Below are positions 41,274 to 45,828 of a DNA stretch of 45,828 nucleotides, piece after piece (the stretch's first letter is position 1; each line of letters begins with the position of its first letter). Source of the stretch: Oscillospiraceae bacterium (GTDB taxonomy: Bacteria; Bacillota; Clostridia; Oscillospirales; Acutalibacteraceae). The translations under genes and the position numbers were made by a program. Where the stretch lies: assembly GCA_015066205.1 (NCBI GenBank), contig SVOV01000018.1:1-45828 (forward strand), given 5' to 3'. The notes under the pieces were generated by a model. That model saw only the letters and a list, made by a program, of their open reading frames with translations, did no database searches and was not told where the DNA came from.

Positions 41274-41683
41274 TGAAAATTGCAGTAACTTATGAAAACG
41301 GTGAAGTTTTTCAGCACTTCGGTCATACCGCACAGTTTAAGCTCTATGAGGTAGAGGACGGCAAGATCGTAAATGCAGAAGTAGTTGATACCAACGGCAG
41401 CGGTCACGGCGCATTGGCGGGACTTCTTTCCGAATTAAATGTAAACATCCTCATCTGCGGCGGTATCGGCGGCGGTGCACAGATGGCACTGGCGCAGAGC
41501 GGAATCAAGCTCTTCGGCGGTGTTCACGGAAATGCCGATGAAGCAGTTGAGGCTTTCGTTGCAAACAGCCTCAGTTATGACCCCGAAGCCAAGTGTGACC
41601 ACCACGACCGTCACCACGGTGAGGGACATACCTGCGGAGACCACGGCTGCGGCAGTAACTGCGGAGGCCACGGTTGCCATTAA
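41273..41683 (+). CDS. NifX/NafY-type (dinitrogenase iron-molybdenum cofactor) domain protein with Cys/His-rich tail
   Basis: A 136-residue protein. Residues 1-103 form the small alpha/beta NifX/NafY fold (KIAVTYENGEVFQHFGHTAQFKLYEV ... ICGGIGGGAQMAL), a domain that binds iron-sulfur or FeMo-type clusters in nitrogenase maturation and has many non-nitrogenase relatives. The C-terminal 28 residues are strikingly rich in His and Cys (CDHHDRHH, HTCGDHGCGSNCGGHGCH) and could chelate metal. No nif genes are present. It is translationally coupled to the MATE exporter, suggesting metal- or metallophore-linked transport. A terminator follows. Confidence 0.88.
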   Translation: MKIAVTYENGEVFQHFGHTAQFKLYEVEDGKIVNAEVVDTNGSGHGALAGLLSELNVNILICGGIGGGAQMALAQSGIKLFGGVHGNADEAVEAFVANSLSYDPEAKCDHHDRHHGEGHTCGDHGCGSNCGGHGCH

Positions 41684-41689
41684 TTTACC

Positions 41690-41722
41690 AAAAGACGTTG
41701 CTTCATTGCAGCGTCTTTTACT
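41690..41722 (+). terminator. Rho-independent terminator after the NifX-like gene
   Basis: AAAAGACGTTGC / GCAGCGTCTTTT stem (41690-41701, 41708-41719, one mismatch) with ACTTTATT downstream. Confidence 0.8.
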
Positions 41723-41788
41723 TTATTAAGGGGGAAAGTTATTAATGCACCTAAAACTTGAAAAACTCAATTTTATATTGAAAAAATA

Positions 41789-41817
41789 TTGAAAGAAGTA
41801 TCGCTTTGTGGTATAAT
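41789..41817 (+). promoter_or_regulatory. Promoter of the XRE-Fic-Mod-Res block
   Basis: TTGAAA (41789-41794) and TATAAT (41812-41817), exactly 17 bp apart and 31 bp before the XRE start codon. No other promoter is evident before the restriction-modification genes. Confidence 0.75.
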
Positions 41818-41847
41818 ATATTTATTACTAACCTTCGGAGGTTTCCT

Positions 41848-42069
41848 ATGGCTATCAGTTACAATAAATTGTGGAAATTACTTATTGATAGAGGACTTAA
41901 AAAGACCGAGCTTGTTAAGCTATCGGGCATCACTTCCAACGCTATGGCGAAGATGGGCAGGAATGAATCTGTTCAGGTGGACACCCTAGGCAAGGTCTGT
42001 GCTGCCCTTGGTTGCAATGTGGACGACATTATGGAGTTTGTCCCCGATGAAGCAAAGGGGGACAAATAA
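41848..42069 (+). CDS. XRE/Cro-type helix-turn-helix regulator
   Basis: A 73-residue protein that is almost entirely one XRE DNA-binding domain (KLWKLLIDRGLKKTELVKLSG, then ITSNAMAKMGRNESVQVDTLGKVCAALGCNVDDIMEF). ATG 41848 follows CGGAGGTTT; the ORF could be extended to 41806 but without a ribosome binding site. The Fic gene starts 1 nt after its stop codon. A small Cro-like regulator ahead of a Fic and restriction genes fits the controller of a toxic or restriction module, keeping expression low until modification is established. Confidence 0.9.
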   Translation: MAISYNKLWKLLIDRGLKKTELVKLSGITSNAMAKMGRNESVQVDTLGKVCAALGCNVDDIMEFVPDEAKGDK

Positions 42070-42070
42070 G

Positions 42071-42676
42071 ATGGCACTTGAAAATAAACTTGGTATTACC
42101 AGCTCTCCCGAGCTTGCAGAAGCAGAGGAACGCATCAGCAAGAAGAAAGCTGTCGAGCTTTTCGAAAACGGCTTGCTGGACAGCTTGGAGCCCGGCACGA
42201 CTGCTTCGCTGAAAGCTATTCATAAATATCTTTTTGACGAGATCTACGACTTTGCCGGTGAGCTTCGCACCGTGAATATTGCAAAGGGCAACTTCCGTTT
42301 TGCTCCGCTTATGTATCTTGAAGCGGCACTTGCCAACATCGACAAGATGCCCCAGTCCACTTTTGATGAAATCGTGGAGAAGTACGTGGAAATGAATATC
42401 GCCCATCCCTTCCGTGAGGGCAACGGCAGAAGCACGCGCATCTGGCTGGATTGCATATTCAAAAAGGAAATCGGCAAGGTGGTGGATTGGAGCAAGGTTG
42501 ATAAAGAGGATTATCTGCTTGCGATGGAGCGTAGTCCTATAAAGGATATCGAGATTAAGCATATCCTGAAAGCCGCCCTGACCGATGATATCCATAGCCG
42601 AGAGGTCTATATGAAAGGCATCGACCACAGCTACTACTACGAGGGTTATACGACTTTCAAGACAGAGGAACTGTAA
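42071..42676 (+). CDS. Fic-domain AMP-transferase, class III (self-inhibited)
   Basis: A 201-residue Fic protein, a family that transfers AMP (rarely other groups) onto target proteins. The active site HPFREGNGRS is intact (His112, Gly117-Arg120) and the flap RTVNIAKGNFRFAP precedes it. The C-terminus holds an inhibitory motif of the (S/T)xxxE(G/N) form: Ser187-Tyr-Tyr-Tyr-Glu191-Gly192. Class III Fic proteins such as that of Neisseria meningitidis are held off by this C-terminal glutamate, so no separate antitoxin is needed. ATG 42071 is chosen over the longer ORF because it follows directly on the XRE gene (AAATAAG-ATG). Confidence 0.9.
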   Translation: MALENKLGITSSPELAEAEERISKKKAVELFENGLLDSLEPGTTASLKAIHKYLFDEIYDFAGELRTVNIAKGNFRFAPLMYLEAALANIDKMPQSTFDEIVEKYVEMNIAHPFREGNGRSTRIWLDCIFKKEIGKVVDWSKVDKEDYLLAMERSPIKDIEIKHILKAALTDDIHSREVYMKGIDHSYYYEGYTTFKTEEL

Positions 42677-42686
42677 AGGGAATCAT

Positions 42687-43514
42687 ATGAAAAGAAAAAA
42701 TATAATTACAATAGTCCTTGCTATACTTGGAGCAATAATTTTATTTATTGGTGTTCCGCTAATCATCAATGAGTGTTATAAAGCTAATCGCGGATATATC
42801 ACAGTATGGGATGGAGCCGATGTGCTCGGATACTACGGAACTATTTTGGGTGCTGCGATTGCGGTGCTAACGCTTGTAGCCACTATCGCTTTTACTAAAA
42901 AGCAAATTCAAAGAGAAAGTTATCTTCGAGCAGAGACTGATAAGTTGTCTAAACTAGAGTCAATCTTTTTGGGAATCTTAGATAGCATCAATCCGATTGA
43001 AACATTGAAGAATGTCATGGATAATGGTTTTTCTGATCCTACTAAAGCGATTAACATTTTGCAAAAGTATCAATTGAATTGTAAAACGGCAAATGATCGG
43101 TTGAATGCTCACCTTAATATGTCCGATTATCCTAAGTTTAAAGTGATTATTGATTCTATTGCGAATATTGCAGAAGAGTTTGTGAATATAAGCCAAGGAG
43201 AAATAGACCAGTATTCTAATTTGCTGTTATGGACACACAGAGAAACAGCTATTAAAATGCTACGCAATGAAGAAATTCTGCCTGGTTCTTTTTCGTTCCA
43301 AGCAATTGCATTTAGCAAGGATGTACTTGAAAAAACAAAGGATATAGATTACGTTGATATTGAGAAGGCGATAGCACAACTTAACGAGGAATTTATTAAA
43401 GCTTACGAGACTAAGTTTCGGAGTTTATTGCAGCTTAACGGATCTACATTTGAAGAAGTTAATGCAGAAGTTCAGCAAAGAGCAGATGAAATTCTGCGCT
43501 TGAGGAGGAAATAA
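42687..43514 (+). CDS. Two-TM coiled-coil protein of unknown function
   Basis: A 275-residue protein: TM1 at about residues 7-28, TM2 at about 47-70, and a long cytoplasmic helical region from 72 on, rich in Lys/Glu/Gln with heptad-like spacing (KKQIQRESYLRAETDKLSKLESI; the last 45 residues VEKAIAQLNEE ... EVQQRADEILRLRRK are strongly coiled). No catalytic motif is visible. It sits between fic and mod with 10- and 2-nt gaps, so it is co-expressed with them. It does not look like a restriction subunit. Membrane-anchored effector or scaffold is speculation. Confidence 0.75.
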   Translation: MKRKNIITIVLAILGAIILFIGVPLIINECYKANRGYITVWDGADVLGYYGTILGAAIAVLTLVATIAFTKKQIQRESYLRAETDKLSKLESIFLGILDSINPIETLKNVMDNGFSDPTKAINILQKYQLNCKTANDRLNAHLNMSDYPKFKVIIDSIANIAEEFVNISQGEIDQYSNLLLWTHRETAIKMLRNEEILPGSFSFQAIAFSKDVLEKTKDIDYVDIEKAIAQLNEEFIKAYETKFRSLLQLNGSTFEEVNAEVQQRADEILRLRRK

Positions 43515-43516
43515 CT

Positions 43517-45115
43517 ATGCCAACGCTTGATTGGATTGGAAAAGATAAAGTTATCAACCATCATTTGGATGTTCCTTACCGTGTTTTGGAGCGTCAATAT
43601 AGTTATGATGAAAATGGAAAACATACCGAGGATAATGGCAGTGAAAACATGATTATTCATGGTGATAATCTTTCTGCACTCAAATCGTTGTTGCCTCAAT
43701 ACGAAGGTCGTATTAAGTGTATCTACATAGATCCTCCGTACAATACTGGTAATGAAAACTGGGTGTATAATGATAATGTCAATGATCCCCGCATTAAAAA
43801 GTGGCTTGGAGAGGTCGTTGGCAAGGAGGGCGAAGATCTGTCTCGTCACGACAAGTGGCTTTGTATGATGTATCCTCGTTTAAAGCTCCTACACAGATTG
43901 CTCGCCGATGATGGTATCATTTTTATCAGCATTGACGATACAGAATTGTTCAATCTGAAAATGATTTGCGACGAGATTTTTTCTGCATCCAACTCTATTG
44001 CTAATTTAGTGTGGAAAAAACGTTATCAAGGAGCAAAGGAAAAACGAGTAGTAATACTACAAGAATATGTTCTTATGTATGCTAAAAATATAGACCTGGT
44101 CAATGCACTATTTATCCCTGCCAGTGATGAACTCATCAAAAGAAATTATAAGTATCGTGATGAAAATTTTGATACTAGAGGACCATATCGTACGCAACCT
44201 CTTGAAGCTGGAAACAGCATGGACGATAGATTGAATTTAAGAGATCCCATTCCTGCGCCTGATGGTAGTTTAATATATCCTCGAAGACAATGGGTATGGG
44301 GTAAGGAACATATTCAAGATGCATTAGCTCATGGAGAAATAGGATTCTCGCAAAAAGATGGAAAATGGAGTGCTTTCATAAAACAATATTTGATTGGTAG
44401 AGATGGCGTTCAAAGAATGACGAAACCTTTTTCAATAATTGATGACGTTTTTACTCAGGACGGAACAAGAGAAATGCAAGCATTGTTTGGAAATGGAAAT
44501 ACTTTTCCATTTCCAAAGCCTTCAAAATATATTAAAGAGTTGCTGACTATGGCTTATAAAGATAATGATGCAATTTTCCTAGATTCCTTTGCTGGATCAG
44601 GTACAACGGCACATGCAATCATGAATATGAATAAAGATGGTGGCAACCGAAAGTACATTCTTATAGAAATGATGGATTACGCAGATACCTTAACTGCAGA
44701 GCGTGTTAAGAAAGTCATTCACGGTTATGGTGAAGGAAAAAGCAAAGTAGAAGGCACCGGTGGCAACTTCAGTTATTATGAATTGGGCGATACCATCATG
44801 AATGGCGATGAACTGAATGAAACGGTTGGTGTCGAAAAAATCCGCGAGTATGTATATTTCACAGAAACAAAATCCCGCCTTGCGCCTTTCAAAGACGATG
44901 AGCCTTATTATCTCGGTACTCACATTACCACGTCGTACTATTTCTACTACGATAGAGAGAATGTCACCACTTTGAGTAGAGCATTTTTGCATACAATTAA
45001 GACAAAGTCGGATAGCTATGTTATTTATGCAGATCTGTGTACATTGTCTGATGCAGAACTTGAAAAATATCACATCACATTTAAAAAAATTCCGCGTGAT
45101 ATCACCAAACTGTAA
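43517..45115 (+). CDS. mod: Type III restriction-modification system methyltransferase subunit (Mod)
   Basis: A 532-residue N6-adenine methyltransferase of the beta class: catalytic motif DPPYNTG first (Asp72-Pro-Pro-Tyr75), SAM-binding motif FAGSG later (Phe358-Gly362). The region between (roughly residues 150-345) is the target-recognition domain and looks more A/T-rich than the flanks. The RBS GAGGAGG is inside the end of the previous gene, 9 nt before ATG 43517. It is followed 12 nt later by the restriction subunit. Shorter than EcoP15I Mod (about 640) but typical for gut Firmicutes. Confidence 0.92.
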   Translation: MPTLDWIGKDKVINHHLDVPYRVLERQYSYDENGKHTEDNGSENMIIHGDNLSALKSLLPQYEGRIKCIYIDPPYNTGNENWVYNDNVNDPRIKKWLGEVVGKEGEDLSRHDKWLCMMYPRLKLLHRLLADDGIIFISIDDTELFNLKMICDEIFSASNSIANLVWKKRYQGAKEKRVVILQEYVLMYAKNIDLVNALFIPASDELIKRNYKYRDENFDTRGPYRTQPLEAGNSMDDRLNLRDPIPAPDGSLIYPRRQWVWGKEHIQDALAHGEIGFSQKDGKWSAFIKQYLIGRDGVQRMTKPFSIIDDVFTQDGTREMQALFGNGNTFPFPKPSKYIKELLTMAYKDNDAIFLDSFAGSGTTAHAIMNMNKDGGNRKYILIEMMDYADTLTAERVKKVIHGYGEGKSKVEGTGGNFSYYELGDTIMNGDELNETVGVEKIREYVYFTETKSRLAPFKDDEPYYLGTHITTSYYFYYDRENVTTLSRAFLHTIKTKSDSYVIYADLCTLSDAELEKYHITFKKIPRDITKL

Positions 45116-45127
45116 GGAGGCGGAACT

Positions 45128-45828
45128 ATGGAATTAAAGAACTATCAAAAAAGCGTTATGCGCAATCTATCTTCCTTTATGGATTGCGTAAACAATACGG
45201 CGAACCTCTTTGCTGCGTGGGAAGAATACTGGCGTCGTCAGGATATCGGCGTAGGTCTTGGCGGAGTGCCTACATATAATAATGCTATCAAGGGTGTGCC
45301 GCACGTTTGTATGAAAGTACCCACCGGCGGTGGAAAAACATTTATGGCGTGTTCTTCGGTTAAACGTATCTTTGATGAAATGCCGAAGGACAAGCCCAAG
45401 GTGGTCGTTTGGCTTGTTCCGTCTGATCCTATTCTTAATCAGACGATCAAGACTCTTTCGGATATCAATCATCCGTACCGCCAAAAATTAGAAGCGGATT
45501 TTGCAGGCCGTGTAGGTGTATATACGAAAGAACAATTGTTGAACGGACACAATTTTTCTCCCGATACCGTTAGAGAGATGCTTACGGTCTGCATTTTAAG
45601 TTATGGCTCTCTACGTATCGACAGTAAAAAGAAGGATGTCCGCAAGGTATATCAGGAAAACGGAAATCTTTTGCGTTTTGCCGAGTATTTCAACGACAAA
45701 GAAACTCTCTTAGCTGATACACCTGATACAGCACTTATTCAGGTGTTACGGCAGTTGTCGCCTGTTACTATCGTAGACGAAAGCCATAATGCCGGTTCTG
45801 ATTTGAGTGTTGAAATGCTGAATAGGCT
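45128..45828 (+). CDS. res: Type III restriction endonuclease subunit (Res), partial
   Basis: The gene is open to the end of the window; about 233 residues are visible. The N-terminal SF2 helicase part is clear: ELKNYQKSVMRNL opening (Q-motif-like), Walker A MKVPTGGGKTFMA and a DEAH-type box VDESHNAG (Asp-Glu-Ser-His), with the SYGSLRI motif in between. The ATG follows GGAGGCGGAA. In the family this subunit translocates or senses along DNA and carries a C-terminal PD-(D/E)XK nuclease, which would lie beyond 45828. Whether it is intact cannot be seen. Confidence 0.9.
   Translation, partial: MELKNYQKSVMRNLSSFMDCVNNTANLFAAWEEYWRRQDIGVGLGGVPTYNNAIKGVPHVCMKVPTGGGKTFMACSSVKRIFDEMPKDKPKVVVWLVPSDPILNQTIKTLSDINHPYRQKLEADFAGRVGVYTKEQLLNGHNFSPDTVREMLTVCILSYGSLRIDSKKKDVRKVYQENGNLLRFAEYFNDKETLLADTPDTALIQVLRQLSPVTIVDESHNAGSDLSVEMLNR

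Larger units (their letters stand above)
36240..45828. mobile_element. Integrated serine-recombinase element, left part (right end beyond window)
   Basis: Inside an interrupted cotJC gene, with a terminal large serine recombinase, the following genes differ in character from the flanking metabolic genes: ACT-MBL protein, MATE exporter, NifX-like protein, XRE regulator, Fic, a membrane protein and a type III restriction-modification system. No phage structural, relaxase or conjugation gene is visible in the 9.6 kb seen. It may be a genomic island, a mobilisable element or the start of a larger integrated element; what lies right of 45828 decides. Confidence 0.6.

Noticed and set aside
41273..41683. 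Nitrogen fixation gene
   Set aside because: Only a NifX/NafY-type domain is present; no nif structural or assembly genes are in the window and the family is widespread outside nitrogen fixers.

Overview
The window looks like chromosome from a low-GC anaerobic Firmicute, most likely a gut or rumen Clostridia of the Oscillospirales/Ruminococcaceae type. The pointers are the clostridial SCIFF peptide with its radical SAM maturase, a remnant of the sporulation-associated manganese catalase CotJC, ferredoxin-dependent indolepyruvate oxidoreductase, GH130 and GH3 glycosidases, and AGGAGG-type ribosome binding sites with TTGACA/TATAAT promoters. No rRNA, tRNA or CRISPR array was seen.

Positions 1-36240 are mostly ordinary host chromosome. 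In order: two short hairpins; a TetR regulator divergent from a three-gene membrane/amphipathic operon; a GH130 phosphorylase; a BlaI repressor with an M56 metallopeptidase that has an unusual ectodomain; a leftward operon of SCIFF peptide, maturase, PLP decarboxylase and Dabb protein; a glycerophosphodiesterase; a GH3 glycosidase; two two-component systems that converge; a five-gene arylacid/aromatic amino acid module (thioesterase, CoA ligase, IorA, IorB, aminotransferase); an esterase; rpsB-tsf behind a structured leader; an NfeD-stomatin pair; a lipoprotein; and an operon of glycerol kinase, malic enzyme, SerC, SerA and a radical SAM protein. A sugar transferase closes this part.

At about 36240 the chromosome is interrupted. 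The last 70 codons of a CotJC-type manganese catalase remain, and the reading frame is cut where a large serine recombinase gene begins. From there to the end of the window lies an integrated element whose right end is not visible. Its cargo is a small ORF coupled to the recombinase, an ACT-ACT-metallo-beta-lactamase fusion, a MATE exporter coupled to a NifX-like metal-binding protein, and a defence-like block: XRE regulator, class III Fic protein, two-TM coiled-coil protein, type III methyltransferase (Mod) and the start of the type III restriction subunit (Res).

The items most worth follow-up are the element inside cotJC (possibly a skin-like sporulation switch), the XRE-Fic-membrane protein-Mod-Res block, the SCIFF operon with decarboxylase and Dabb partners, the radical SAM gene translationally coupled to serA, the M56 sensor without a recognisable beta-lactam domain, and the response-regulator boxes with exact 11-bp spacing. 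All functional calls come from reading the sequence only; no database search was run.
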